Shown piece after piece: positions 43,076 through 51,787 of a stretch of DNA of 64,000 nucleotides. Under the pieces are notes generated by a model. It was not told where the DNA came from, made no database searches, and worked only from the letters and a program-made list of their open reading frames with translations. Each line of letters starts with the position of its first letter. Positions within the stretch are counted from its first letter, which is position 1. The position numbers were made by a program, and so were the translations under genes. Source of the DNA: Subdoligranulum variabile (lineage in GTDB: Bacteria; Bacillota; Clostridia; Oscillospirales; Ruminococcaceae); the NCBI GenBank assembly GCA_003343905.1, contig QAKI01000011.1:35895-99894 (forward strand), in the 5' to 3' direction.

Positions 43076-44128
43076 TCAGAAAAGGAACATGAACAGCTTG
43101 GCCATGGCAAAGCTGATCAGGCCGCAGCCGGGGAAGGTAAACACCCAGGTCAGCATCATATCCTTCACCACGCCGTAGTTGATGGCCGAAAGCCGCTTGA
43201 CGGCGCCCACGCCCATGATGGCGCTGGTCTTGGTGTGGGTGGTGGATACCGGGATGCCGAACAGGCTGGACAGCAGCAGGCAGAACGCCGCCGACAGGTC
43301 CGCCGCGAAGCCCTGGTATTTTTCCAGCCGGACCATGTCCATGCCCACCGACTTGATGATCTTCTCGCCGCCGACACTGGTGCCCAGGCCCATGACGGTG
43401 CTGCACAGCAGCATCAGCCAGACCGGGATCACCACGCCGCTGACGCTGGTCTGCCCGTTGCAGAAGGCCATGCCCAGGAACAGAACGCCGATGAATTTCT
43501 GGCCGTCCTGCGCGCCGTGCATAAAGCTCATAGCCGAAGCGCCGAAGATCTGCGCGTAGCGGAAAAAGCCGTTGGCTTTGCGGCGGTCCAGCCCGGCGCA
43601 CAGGCGGGTGAGCAGTTTGCAGATCAGCCAGCCGGAACCGAAGCCCAGCAGCAGGCTCATGACCAGGCCATACAGGACCTTGACCCACTCGGCCCCATTG
43701 ACGCCGCCCAGACCGTTGTTGATGGCGATGGCCGCGCCGGTCAGGCCGGCGATCAGGCTGTGGCTTTCGCTGGTGGGGATGCCGAACCAGGAGGCCGTGA
43801 CGCTGTATACCACGATGGAAAACAGCGCCGCGCACAGCGCGATGAGGGCCTCATGGGTGTTGCCGCCGAAGTCCACCATGTTGGAGATGGTGGACGCGAC
43901 GGATGCGTTGATGCGGGTCATGACCAGCACGCCGAGGAAGTTGAACCCTGCACTGAGCAGGATCGCCGGGCGCACCCGCATACAGCGGGTACTGATGCAG
44001 GTGGCGATGGCGTTGGGGGCGTCCGTCCAGCCGTTGACGAAGATCACGCCCAGCGTGAGCGTCACCGTCAGCAGCAGGACGGGGTTGGACCCCATCTGCT
44101 GAAGAAAATACGACAGCGTTACATCCAT
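43076..44128 (-). CDS. pit: PiT-family inorganic phosphate transporter
   Basis: 350 residues, about ten membrane helices. The two PiT signature repeats are visible: GWTDAPNAIATCIST near residue 33 and FMHGAQDGQKFIG near residue 208, plus PTSESHSLIAGLTGAAIA and PVSTTHTKTSAIMGVGA. It moves phosphate into the cell with protons or sodium as a low-affinity system. It forms an operon with the DUF47 gene. A promoter with TATGAT lies on the minus strand upstream at 44210-44238. Confidence 0.94.
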   Translation of the reverse strand: MDVTLSYFLQQMGSNPVLLLTVTLTLGVIFVNGWTDAPNAIATCISTRCMRVRPAILLSAGFNFLGVLVMTRINASVASTISNMVDFGGNTHEALIALCAALFSIVVYSVTASWFGIPTSESHSLIAGLTGAAIAINNGLGGVNGAEWVKVLYGLVMSLLLGFGSGWLICKLLTRLCAGLDRRKANGFFRYAQIFGASAMSFMHGAQDGQKFIGVLFLGMAFCNGQTSVSGVVIPVWLMLLCSTVMGLGTSVGGEKIIKSVGMDMVRLEKYQGFAADLSAAFCLLLSSLFGIPVSTTHTKTSAIMGVGAVKRLSAINYGVVKDMMLTWVFTFPGCGLISFAMAKLFMFLF

Positions 44129-44209
44129 GTACGAGTCTCCCTTGTGTTCTTCTCTTTTCCGTATTCTTTTGTCATAGGGGCGGGCATTATGCCAAAGCCC
44201 ACCGATAGT

Positions 44210-44238
44210 ATCATACCAGAAACGCCGTCATTTTACAA
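44210..44238 (-). promoter_or_regulatory. promoter of the pit operon
   Basis: TTGTAA-17 bp-TATGAT read on the minus strand, about 80 bp before the start codon. Confidence 0.55.
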
Positions 44239-44353
44239 CGAAATTTTACATGATTTTGACCGCCCTCTTACCCGGCGCGGTGCGCGGGCGGCGTTTTTCC
44301 GCCCCCGTCCCCTGCCCGGCCTGCGCTTTTTTGCATACAGCGTCCCCGCGCAC

Positions 44354-44382
44354 TTGCCCCGGAGCGCCCGACCCTGTATAAT
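44354..44382 (+). promoter_or_regulatory. promoter of the SGNH hydrolase operon
   Basis: TTGCCC-17 bp-TATAAT with the perfect -10 about 57 bp before the start codon. Confidence 0.65.
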
Positions 44383-44438
44383 GCAGAGGAAGGACTACGA
44401 TGAACGCGCGGCCCGCCGCGCACCAAGGAGCGTCTACG

Positions 44439-45008
44439 ATGCGTATTCTCATGCTGGGCAACAGTTTTACTTCCGCCCATGATCTGCCCCGGCTGCTGGC
44501 CGACCTGACCGGCGCCGAAGTCGTCCCCCACACCCGCGGCGGGGCGCGGCTGGCGGAACACCTCAATCCCGGTTCCCGGTTGGGCGCGCTGACCCAGGCC
44601 GCCCTGGCCCGGGAACGGTGGGACTATGTGGTGCTGCAGGAGATGAGCCACGGTCCGCTGACCGCCCCGCGGAGTTTTGCTTCCAGCGTGGCACGGCTCT
44701 GCGCCCTGATCCGGCAAAACGGGGCGGTCCCCGTCCTGTACGCTACCTGGGCCTACCAGAAAGGCAGCGCCAGGCTGGCCGCCAAAGGCTGGGACTACGA
44801 CGACATGGCCCGCCGCCTGGATGAAGCCTACCACTGCGCCGCCCAAGAAAACGGCGCGCTGCTGGCCGCTGTGGGGCGGCATTTTTACGAACAGGCCGCG
44901 GCCTGCGACCTTTACGCCGCCGACGGCGTCCACCCCAACGCGGCGGGGGCGCGCCTGGCCGCCGAGGTGCTGGCAGCCGCCATACAGAACAAGGAGGAAC
45001 CGCGATGA
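44439..45008 (+). CDS. SGNH/GDSL-type hydrolase
   Basis: 189 residues. Block I reads ILMLGNSFTSAHDLP, with the catalytic Ser in GNSF, and block V reads DGVHPNAAGARLAA, with the catalytic Asp/His pair. These are the SGNH esterase hallmarks; the GNSF form is usual in the DUF4886-like branch. The ATG at 44439 follows CAAGGAG; an upstream ATG at 44400 is less likely. No signal peptide, so it should act in the cytosol, on an unknown ester. It overlaps the deformylase-like gene by 4 bp. Confidence 0.8.
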   Translation: MRILMLGNSFTSAHDLPRLLADLTGAEVVPHTRGGARLAEHLNPGSRLGALTQAALARERWDYVVLQEMSHGPLTAPRSFASSVARLCALIRQNGAVPVLYATWAYQKGSARLAAKGWDYDDMARRLDEAYHCAAQENGALLAAVGRHFYEQAAACDLYAADGVHPNAAGARLAAEVLAAAIQNKEEPR

Positions 45009-45415
45009 TCCGCGAAATTTGCAAAGACGAAGCCTTTCTGGCACAAAAAGCCGCCCCCGCCGGGCCGGAGGACCTGCCCGTGGCGGCGGACCTGCTGGAA
45101 ACGCTGGAACACCACAAGGACGGCTGTGTGGGCATAGCCGCCAACATGATCGGCGTCAACAAACGGATCATTGCCGTTGACGACGAGGGGCGCTATCTTC
45201 TGATGTTCAACCCCGAAATTTTACAGAAGTCCGGCCCCTATGAAGCGGAGGAAGGCTGCCTGTCCCTGACCGGCGTGCGCCCCGCCAAACGCTGGAAAAC
45301 CATCAAAGTCCGCTGGCAGAACGAGAAGTTCCAGACGCGGATCAAGAATTTTACCGGCTGGACCGCCCAGATCATCCAGCACGAGATCGACCACTGCGAA
45401 GGCATCCTGATTTGA
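45005..45415 (+). CDS. peptide deformylase-like metalloenzyme
   Basis: 136 residues, short for a deformylase (usually 150-180). Metal-binding motifs are intact: EEGCLSL (Cys ligand) and QHEIDHCEG (HExxH). Motif 1 reads VGIAANMIG, so the Gln expected in GIGLAAxQ is replaced. Canonical deformylases use that Gln to stabilise the transition state. It may act on different N-blocked peptides, or be a divergent isoform. It overlaps the hydrolase gene upstream (ATGA). Confidence 0.82.
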   Translation: MIREICKDEAFLAQKAAPAGPEDLPVAADLLETLEHHKDGCVGIAANMIGVNKRIIAVDDEGRYLLMFNPEILQKSGPYEAEEGCLSLTGVRPAKRWKTIKVRWQNEKFQTRIKNFTGWTAQIIQHEIDHCEGILI

Positions 45416-45464
45416 ACGCGCCCGCTGCGCCGTCAGGACGCCCGCAAAACAGAAAGGCATCACC

Positions 45465-46154
45465 ATGAAAACACAAACCTTCTCCCTCGGCACTGTCCCC
45501 GCGATCCTGTACGGCGAGCCCTCGGACCGGGGATACCTTTTCCTGCACGGCCAGATGGGCCGCAAAGAGGAAGCGGAATCTTTTGCCCGGACAGCCTGCC
45601 CCAAGGGTTATCAGGTCTTGTCCATCGACCTGCCCGGCCATGGGGAACGTCAGGGGCGCGGCGAAGAACTGACGCCGTGGGCGGCCGCTGCCGACATCGA
45701 AGCGGCCCTGCGCTGGGCGTCCGCCCACTGGCAGCACTGCGCCCTGCGCGCCACCAGCATCGGGGCATATTTTGCCGGGCTGGCGCTGGCCGTCCCGGAC
45801 CGGGCGCTGCTGCTCTCCCCTGTTTTGGATATGGAGGCGCTGATCCTGACCATGATGGGCTGGGCCGGCGTCACCGAGGACCAACTGCGGGAACAGGGCG
45901 AGATCTCCACAGACTTTGGGCAGGTCCTTTCCTGGAAATACCTGTGCTGGGTGCGGGAACATCCCGTCCATGCCTGGTCCTGCTCCGTCCACATTCTGTA
46001 CGGGAGTCGGGATAACATGGTCCCGCGCCAGATGGTGGAAGCCTACGCCCGGCAGCATAACGCCCGGCTGACCGTGATGGAGGGCGGCGAACACTGGTTC
46101 CACACGCCCGAACAACTGGCCGTGCTGCATGACTGGGAGGAAGCGTCCTGCTGA
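45465..46154 (+). CDS. alpha/beta hydrolase
   Basis: 229 residues. YLFLHGQMGRKEEAE gives the oxyanion-hole HG motif, RATSIGAYFAG the nucleophile elbow (Ser in TSIGA, not the usual GxSxG), GSRDNMVP the acid and GGEHWFH the catalytic His. Serine-hydrolase fold of the small acyl-hydrolase type, cytosolic. It follows the deformylase-like gene by 49 bp, with RBS AGAAAGG. Substrate unknown. Confidence 0.82.
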   Translation: MKTQTFSLGTVPAILYGEPSDRGYLFLHGQMGRKEEAESFARTACPKGYQVLSIDLPGHGERQGRGEELTPWAAAADIEAALRWASAHWQHCALRATSIGAYFAGLALAVPDRALLLSPVLDMEALILTMMGWAGVTEDQLREQGEISTDFGQVLSWKYLCWVREHPVHAWSCSVHILYGSRDNMVPRQMVEAYARQHNARLTVMEGGEHWFHTPEQLAVLHDWEEASC

Positions 46155-46479
46155 CGTTTTTTCCATATGCCGCCCTTCCCCGGCCATTTTTGCTATGCGG
46201 ATGGTTGGGAGCCGCGCCGGGCAGTTACTTTGCGCCGTTGTATTTTTAGGGGCCGCCCGTTTTCCAGACGGTTCGCCCACTACATATACCGACGTTTTCT
46301 TCTTTTTTGCGCAAAACTTTCCCCTGTTCAGAATAAGAACCAGCTCCCGCCAGAGCGCCGTCCTACCGGCGGCCACACGGCCAGGGGCTGGTTTTGTTGT
46401 TATTTACGACACAGTTGGCCGGTACACCCCGCCGGGGCGGACGGCCGCCCTCCCATCCCGGAGCCTCCCCCGTACAGAC
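46155..46479. other. non-coding stretch before the mobile element
   Basis: About 325 bp without a credible gene on either strand. I see no promoter, tRNA or strong hairpin here. Confidence 0.6.
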
Positions 46480-46523
46480 AAAAATCGCCCCCTGCCGCTG
46501 AAATCAGCGGCAGGGGGCGATTT
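46480..46523 (-). terminator. terminator of the recombinase tail, left flank
   Basis: ATCGCCCCCTGCCGC...GCGGCAGGGGGCGAT with T5 on the minus strand. The hairpin is clearly related in sequence, loop included, to that at 63432-63472 beyond the right repeat. Confidence 0.85.
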
Positions 46524-46526
46524 GTA

Positions 46527-46645
46527 TTACAGGCGAAGTTCCAAACGGACCTTGCCGATCCGTTCAGGCACTTTCACGCAGTTCCGCACCGTTCGGGATG
46601 CCGGTGCATCCGGGCGCGGCATACGGCCCGTTCACCCGCAGTCTT
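46527..46645 (-). pseudogene. detached 3' end of a serine recombinase gene (frameshifted)
   Basis: Reading on the minus strand toward a TAA at 46527, the last residues are VPERIGKVRLELRL, which parallels NPSRRRDIDLEIYL at the end of the recombinase in the right flank. Both tails are followed by the same type of terminator and start at the same 28-bp repeat. The tail is 119 nt against 123 nt on the right, so it is out of frame with the recombinase now placed upstream of it; that protein stops early, at 46574. Confidence 0.55.
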
Positions 46646-48340
46646 ACTTGCGGGGGCTCTTGATGGCGGCCAGGCCCCCCGGTATAAATTGCTTTCCAGT
46701 GTAATGCGCGGATATTCCTTCCGCCCGTTGACCTCGCAGACCAGCGTCTGCGTTTCGGGCGCCAGATCCAACACCCAAGCGAACCGCGTATCGTCAATGG
46801 GTGTGATGCGGCGGACGAAGTTCTGGATGAACCACTCGCTCACCATGCCGTCGGTGAAATCCACCGCTTCGCAGAGGCTGGCCTCGATGGCATCCATGTC
46901 CAGCGCCTTGTGGTACCCCTGCCTGGACAGCAGCTCCGCCTTTTCCTTGTTGCCCCGCTGCTGCTGAACGCCGATCTCGTTGCTCTGCTCCACAAACTGG
47001 CTCAGGGTGATCTGGTTGGATGCTTTCATCATAATCAGGTTGTCCAGCCGTTGGTTCAGGGCGTCCATGCGCTTGTCCAGTGCTTTCAGCTTGGCCGGGT
47101 CGGCGCTTTCCTCCCGGTAGCAGGCGTTGAGCATCCGGCAGGCTTCCAGCACCGCCTCCCGCTGATTGCCCCACGCGGTCTCGAAGATTTTCAAGGCCAT
47201 GAGCTCTAACTTCCATTCCGGGAAGCCTTTCAGCTCACAGATGCCCGCGGGCAGGCCGTGCTTTTTCAGATACAGGGCGGATTGCTTCTTGTGGCGGTAG
47301 CACTCAAAGCCATAGACCTGGGTGCCGTCCGCCTTGGTGTTCCACAGATACCGCCGCGGCTTGGAACCGCAGTGGCACACCAGCTTGGTGACCCATACGT
47401 TCTTGGCGACGGTGCCGCCATACTTGCGGGGCTCGCCATTTTCATCCAGCAGGTTCCGCTGGCGGCTTCGGCGGATGTCGTTGCACCGATGCCAGAGTTC
47501 CTCGTCGATGATGGGGGTAAAATTTTCCTTTTTCAGGATGTAGGTTTCCTCGTCGTTGTTTTTCTCCCGGCTGTGTTCCATCAGATCGGTGGTCCGGGTG
47601 CGGTTGTAGACGCAGTAGCCCATGTAGGTAGGATTGCGCAGGATGCGGGTGATCTTGCTGGAATCCCATTTCAGGTGCCCGCCACCGTCCTTGCGTCCTC
47701 TAGCAATCAGGGTCTTGGCCACCTTCCCCAGCCCGTCGCCGGTGGCGTATTGTTCAAAAATCATCCGCACCGTCTCGGCCTGTTCCTCATTGATGACGTA
47801 GGTGTTGTGAATCTTGTCCAGATCATAGCCCAGAATATTGCCGTTGCTGTAAAGCGTTCCCTTCTCCCGGCTCATCTGAATTCCGGCGCGCACCCGTTCG
47901 CTGATCTTGCGGCTTTTCTCCTGGGTCATCGTGGCCATGATGGTGAGCCGCAGCTCTCCGTCGTTGTCCATTGTCCAGATGTTGTCCGAGGCAAAGTAGA
48001 CTTCCACGCCCAGCTTGCTCAGCTTCCGGGTATAGGACAGCGTATCCACCGTATTGCGGGCGAAGCGGCAGACCTCGCGGGTGACCACCAGATCAAACTT
48101 GCCGTTCTCCGCATCCTCGATCATCTCCATGAAGGCGGGGCGCTTGGTAGCCTGGGTGCCGGTGATGCCCTCGTCCACATACTGGCCCACCATCTCCCAG
48201 TTGGGATTTTTCGTAGCCAGTTCCTGATACCAGTCCATCTGGTTGTCCAGCGCCGATACCTGGGCCTCGTGTTCGGTGGAAACCAGCCCGTAAAACACCA
48301 CGCGGCGGGGACGGTTCCGGTATTCCTGTAAAAAGCTCAT
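46574..48340 (-). CDS. large serine recombinase
   Basis: 588 residues as read. The N-terminal catalytic domain has the nucleophile Ser in LVSTEHEAQVSAL and the Arg residues in VTREVCRFARNT. A recombinase domain follows (GYDLDKIHNTYVINEEQAE...ILRNPTYMGYCVYN), then the zinc-ribbon region (LVCHCGSKPRRY) and a coiled coil (about 440-500, LKALDKRMDALNQRLDNL). It integrates and excises the element. The last 25 residues or so (from KTAGERA) are encoded beyond the 28-bp repeat, in the flank, so the native C-terminus is different. ATG at 48340 with AAGGAG. Confidence 0.93.
   Translation of the reverse strand: MSFLQEYRNRPRRVVFYGLVSTEHEAQVSALDNQMDWYQELATKNPNWEMVGQYVDEGITGTQATKRPAFMEMIEDAENGKFDLVVTREVCRFARNTVDTLSYTRKLSKLGVEVYFASDNIWTMDNDGELRLTIMATMTQEKSRKISERVRAGIQMSREKGTLYSNGNILGYDLDKIHNTYVINEEQAETVRMIFEQYATGDGLGKVAKTLIARGRKDGGGHLKWDSSKITRILRNPTYMGYCVYNRTRTTDLMEHSREKNNDEETYILKKENFTPIIDEELWHRCNDIRRSRQRNLLDENGEPRKYGGTVAKNVWVTKLVCHCGSKPRRYLWNTKADGTQVYGFECYRHKKQSALYLKKHGLPAGICELKGFPEWKLELMALKIFETAWGNQREAVLEACRMLNACYREESADPAKLKALDKRMDALNQRLDNLIMMKASNQITLSQFVEQSNEIGVQQQRGNKEKAELLSRQGYHKALDMDAIEASLCEAVDFTDGMVSEWFIQNFVRRITPIDDTRFAWVLDLAPETQTLVCEVNGRKEYPRITLESNLYRGAWPPSRAPASKTAGERAVCRARMHRHPERCGTA
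46644..46671. repeat. left 28-bp direct repeat (putative attL)
   Basis: Starts TTACTTGCGGGGGCTC and matches 63600-63627 at 27 of 28 positions. It lies within the 3' end of the recombinase gene and bounds the element on the left. Confidence 0.7.
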
Positions 48341-48415
48341 AGGATCAATCTCCTTTGGTGTACGCTCATTGTAGCGTATTGATTTTTGTTTGAGAAATGT
48401 ACAAATGGGTGTTCT

Positions 48416-48961
48416 TCAGTGTCGCTTCTTTTTCTTTTTGGCCAGGGCAAGTGGCACTGCCGGGACCGGTGGATAGGTGGCCAGCACATTGTCGTCGTAG
48501 GTAGCCTTGTTGATCTTGCCCTCCTCATACGGCCGCTGAATCAGCTTGCTGGCAATGTAGCGGGAATCAATCTGCAAACCCTCCATAGGGGGGGGTACCT
48601 CCTTTCCATCGGGTGTGTTGGGTGTAAAGGGCGAAAACGTCCGGGGCAGCATGGCCCCCTGCATGAGCAACACCGTGCTGTTCAGCAGCTGGAGGGTGTA
48701 GTCCAGCTGTTCCCGGTTTTCGTCGGTAGACTGGTTGACTGCCAGCTCTTTCAGCTGGGTTTCCATCCACTGCATCTGCCGCAGCAACAGCCGGTAATCG
48801 GCGGGCGGCAATGCTGTGGGCGTCTTGTGGATGATGAGCAGCCGAAGATACTGCTCCCGAGACAGTCCGGTGAGGGCCACGTTGTCGTTGAGCCGTGCCA
48901 GCTCTCCCTCGGTCAGGCGGACCTTCACTTCTTTGGTCCGCTGTTTGGTTTTGTTTTTCAT
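48416..48961 (-). CDS. MobC-like/relaxosome-type accessory protein
   Basis: 181 residues. The N-terminal part (KEVKVRLTEGELARLNDNVALTGLSREQYLRLL) is a ribbon-helix-helix-like motif seen in relaxosome proteins and resembles that of the MobC-like protein at 61558. The middle is helical and the tail is basic (LAKKKKKRH). It may bind DNA at the element's transfer origin or regulate the left-end genes. ATG at 48961 after AAAGGAG. It lies 75 bp upstream of the recombinase on the same strand. Confidence 0.65.
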   Translation of the reverse strand: MKNKTKQRTKEVKVRLTEGELARLNDNVALTGLSREQYLRLLIIHKTPTALPPADYRLLLRQMQWMETQLKELAVNQSTDENREQLDYTLQLLNSTVLLMQGAMLPRTFSPFTPNTPDGKEVPPPMEGLQIDSRYIASKLIQRPYEEGKINKATYDDNVLATYPPVPAVPLALAKKKKKRH

Positions 48962-49046
48962 GGGTTCTCCTTTTTCGTCGATTTGGGTAAGTATGCAACA
49001 ACGCAAGGGGCAGCAGTAGCGCCCCCTTTTGCATGGTTGCCTTGGT

Positions 49047-50108
49047 TCATGCGTTCAGCTGCCAGTACCACTTGTCGCCCTTGCGGACACTGCGGATGTT
49101 CAGCCTGCCTTTGACCAGATTCACCGTCCGGTCCTGAATACCTTTGCTCTTGAAATGTTGGATGATATCCTGATTGGATACAGGCCCCTTTTCCAGCAGC
49201 CGGGGCAGTTCTTTCTCCATCTGATGTTGCTTGGTGGGGGCTTCCGGCAGACTGTCGCAGCCGTTCAAAAGGGATTCTGCGTCCTCGTCCAGCTGCCGCA
49301 GCCATTCCACATGGTCGCTCAGCTCAAACAGCAGCGCCGGACCGGCAGCGGCCAGATTGCTTTTTACCGGCACCAGCACCCGCCGTGTGGGCGAACGCTG
49401 GTATCGTGTCACGGTCAGAATGGACCGCACAGCACCGGCAATGTCGATGGAACCGCTGGTTCGGTACAGGGCGTTGATGCCGCTCATCTTGTTCATGTGC
49501 GCCACGATGAGCACGGCGCATTTGGTGCGCTGGGCCATGGCATACAAACTTCGGAAAGCACTCCGCACCTCGTTGGCCTGATTCATGCTCACCGTAGGAC
49601 CGATGTAGGCTGAAAGCGGGTCGAGGATCAGCAGACGGGCGTTCTCCTGCAGGATACTTTGCTCCAGCCGTGGATCGTCGAAGGTCAGCGCCCGCTTTTC
49701 TTCATTGATGATCTTGATGCGGGTACAGTTGGCACCTGCACTTTCCAGCCTCGGTTTGATGGTGTCGGCAATGCCGTCCTCCGAGGTCTGATACAGGATG
49801 TTGATGGGCTCCCGGGTGGCTTCTTCAAAGGGAAGGCTTTCACCTTTGGAGAGCAGCGCTGCCAGTGACAGCACCGCCATCGTTTTGCCGCAGCCGGGGT
49901 CACCCTGTAATATGGTGATCTTCCCGTATGGGATGTAAGGATACCAAAGCCATTTCACTTCCTCTGCCTGGATATCCGCAAAACAGAGGATCTCTTGTTC
50001 ATTCACAAAAGTATCTCCTTCATGAAGTTCACATAAAAGACCGGTCCGCCGAATCCGTTCCTGTCCGGGTGTCTCCCCAACGTCGTCTCGCTCGCCCTGC
50101 AGGGTCAT
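49047..50108 (-). CDS. RepA-like AAA ATPase/helicase loader
   Basis: 353 residues. The AAA_25/RecA-like core starts with ITILQGDPGCGKTMAVLSLAALL (Walker A at about residue 70), then ILYQTSEDG, Walker B RLLILDPLSAYIG and VLIVAHMNK, as in RepA-type hexameric helicases of IncQ plasmids and mobile elements. A winged-helix-like C-terminus (PRLLEKGPVSNQDIIQHFKSKGI) follows. The start is uncertain: ATG 50108 (AAGGAG 13 bases away) or GTG 50006 (GGAG 8 bases away). Probably supports autonomous replication or unwinding of the excised circle. Confidence 0.82.
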   Translation of the reverse strand: MTLQGERDDVGETPGQERIRRTGLLCELHEGDTFVNEQEILCFADIQAEEVKWLWYPYIPYGKITILQGDPGCGKTMAVLSLAALLSKGESLPFEEATREPINILYQTSEDGIADTIKPRLESAGANCTRIKIINEEKRALTFDDPRLEQSILQENARLLILDPLSAYIGPTVSMNQANEVRSAFRSLYAMAQRTKCAVLIVAHMNKMSGINALYRTSGSIDIAGAVRSILTVTRYQRSPTRRVLVPVKSNLAAAGPALLFELSDHVEWLRQLDEDAESLLNGCDSLPEAPTKQHQMEKELPRLLEKGPVSNQDIIQHFKSKGIQDRTVNLVKGRLNIRSVRKGDKWYWQLNA

Positions 50109-50547
50109 GGCAAGATCATATCTCCTTCAGCGGCCGGGCATTCAGTTTTCAAGGTTCCGTGGCAACAGAATATCACGTCCAGACGCCAAAAGCTATACAT
50201 TTGGGAACGGTTCCGTGTGAAGATGGGTTTGCACGTTATTTTTGTAAAAACGACACGTTTATCTTTCGATATATCGCATTTTATTGGCTTTTTTTGCATT
50301 TTGAGAAATTTTCGCCGTTTTTTCTATGTTTTTCCCGATTTTGGGGCCGTGGAGCCGGTTCAGCATAAACAAAAACAGCGCCACCGGCCAAAGGACAATC
50401 CTTTGACCGGCAGCGCCGGATGATTTCACATGATAATAATTGTTTTACAGCGGCCTGCTTCTCCACGAAAAGATTGATAAACATGACAGACAGTTGTCCG
50501 GTTCCTATGATATAATACAGGCAAAAGAACAAAGGGCGGTGATTGCT
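50109..50547. other. divergent intergenic region with a hairpin
   Basis: Separates the minus-strand RepA-like unit from the plus-strand WYL operon. At about 50381-50408 there is a hairpin CCGGCCAAAGG...CCTTTGACCGG, followed on the minus strand by CGCTGTTTTTG, so it may stop leftward transcription. TATAAT at 50511 is the probable -10 of the WYL operon. No gene. Confidence 0.55.
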
Positions 50548-51459
50548 ATGAAAATGGATCGGCTGATCGGAATATTGTCCATCCTTCTTCAGCGGGAGCA
50601 GGTCACCGCACCGGAACTGGCGGAGCAGTTCGAAGTGTCCCGCCGCACCATCCAGCGGGACATCGAAGCTCTCTGTCGGGCAGGCATCCCCATCACCACC
50701 GCACAGGGTGCTGGCGGCGGGATCTCCATCATGGATGGATACCGGGTGGACCGCACGGTACTCACCGCCCCGGAGATGCAGGCCATTCTGGCGGGGCTGC
50801 GCAGTCTGGACAGCGTCAGCGGCACCCGGCGCTATGCTCAGCTCATGGAAAAGCTGTCCGCTGGAAATAGTTCCCTGATATCCGGCGGAACCCACATGCT
50901 CATCGATTTGTCCTCGTGGTACAAAAGCAGCCTTGCCCCTAAAATCGAGGCTATACAGAATGCCATGGAGCAGCACCACCTTGTACATTTCACTTACGAC
51001 GCACCCAAGGGCACCTCGGTGCGCAGCGTGGAGCCTTATTATCTGGTCTTTCATTGGTCCACCTGGTATCTGTGGGGCTGGTGTCAAACCCGTCAGGACT
51101 TCCGCCTGTTTAAGCTCAACCGCATGACAAACCTTTCTACCGGAGGTCCTTTTACACCACGCCCAACCCCTTTGCCGGATCTGAACCCGGAGCAGATTTA
51201 CCCCGCACAATATCAGGTGTGCGTCCGCTTTGCTCCGGCTTGTCGTTGGCGGCTGGTGGAAGAATACGGTGCAGACAGCTTTGCCGTACAGCCGGACGGC
51301 GCCTTGCTTTTCCGTCGAGGTTTTCCGGACGCAGACAGTATAATCAGCTGGATTCTCACATTTGGAGATAGTGCTGAGCTGCTGGAGCCTGACGAGTTGC
51401 GGGAACAGCTGGGTGCTCTTGTCAGTCGGCTGGCACAGCGCTACGAGAAACGGAGGTAG
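50548..51459 (+). CDS. HTH/WYL-domain transcriptional regulator (YafY-like)
   Basis: 303 residues. N-terminal winged helix (about 1-60) with VTAPELAEQFEVSRRTIQRDIEALCRAGIPI, then the WYL domain (about 130-210) with HFTYDAPKG and YLVFHWSTWYLWGWC, and a WCX-type C-terminal region. WYL proteins sense small molecules or nucleic-acid ligands and regulate adjacent genes. The ATG at 50548 is chosen for its position after GGGCGGTGA. First gene of a tightly packed six-gene cargo operon. Confidence 0.9.
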   Translation: MKMDRLIGILSILLQREQVTAPELAEQFEVSRRTIQRDIEALCRAGIPITTAQGAGGGISIMDGYRVDRTVLTAPEMQAILAGLRSLDSVSGTRRYAQLMEKLSAGNSSLISGGTHMLIDLSSWYKSSLAPKIEAIQNAMEQHHLVHFTYDAPKGTSVRSVEPYYLVFHWSTWYLWGWCQTRQDFRLFKLNRMTNLSTGGPFTPRPTPLPDLNPEQIYPAQYQVCVRFAPACRWRLVEEYGADSFAVQPDGALLFRRGFPDADSIISWILTFGDSAELLEPDELREQLGALVSRLAQRYEKRR

Positions 51460-51461
51460 CT

Positions 51462-51785
51462 ATGGCATCCCATCCTGATTATGTGGAGTATGTGACGGAA
51501 CAGCTTCGAGGGGCTGGAAGCGTCCGTGCCCGCAAAATGTTCGGAGAATACGGCCTGTTCTGTGACGGGACCTTCTTCGCCGTCATCTGCGATGATCAGT
51601 TGTTTATCAAAATCACACCCCAAGGAGAAGCAGCCTTTCCCGACTTGCCAAAGGCCCCGTCCCATGAAGGAGCAAGTGATTCCTTTGTGATAGAGGACGT
51701 GGATGACCCAACCATGGCGGTGGAATTGACCCGCATCACCTGTGAAGCGCTGCGCAAAGCGGCATCTCAAAAGCGGAGGAAATGA
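51462..51785 (+). CDS. TfoX N-terminal domain protein
   Basis: 107 residues that match the single-domain TfoX_N form: VEYVTEQLRGAGSVRARKMFGEYGLFCDG at the start and FIKITPQG in the middle. Full TfoX controls competence in proteobacteria; the short form has no established role. It starts 2 bp after the WYL gene. Confidence 0.88.
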   Translation: MASHPDYVEYVTEQLRGAGSVRARKMFGEYGLFCDGTFFAVICDDQLFIKITPQGEAAFPDLPKAPSHEGASDSFVIEDVDDPTMAVELTRITCEALRKAASQKRRK

Positions 51786-51787
51786 AT

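Noticed and set aside
43029..43835. Minus-strand open frame overlapping the PiT gene in another frame
   Set aside because: It is a shadow of the transporter gene with no start signal or domain.
44261..44299. Hairpin CCGCCC...GGGCGG followed by TTTTT between pit and the SGNH hydrolase gene
   Set aside because: It looks like a terminator on the plus strand, but no plus-strand gene ends there; it may be chance in GC-rich sequence.
46644..46671. Reading the 28-bp repeat as the 3' end of a conserved chromosomal gene (frame AAIKSPRK-stop)
   Set aside because: On the right side the same frame has TGA codons 13 to 14 codons upstream, so there is no longer gene in that frame. The recombinase frame is open across both repeats and fits better.
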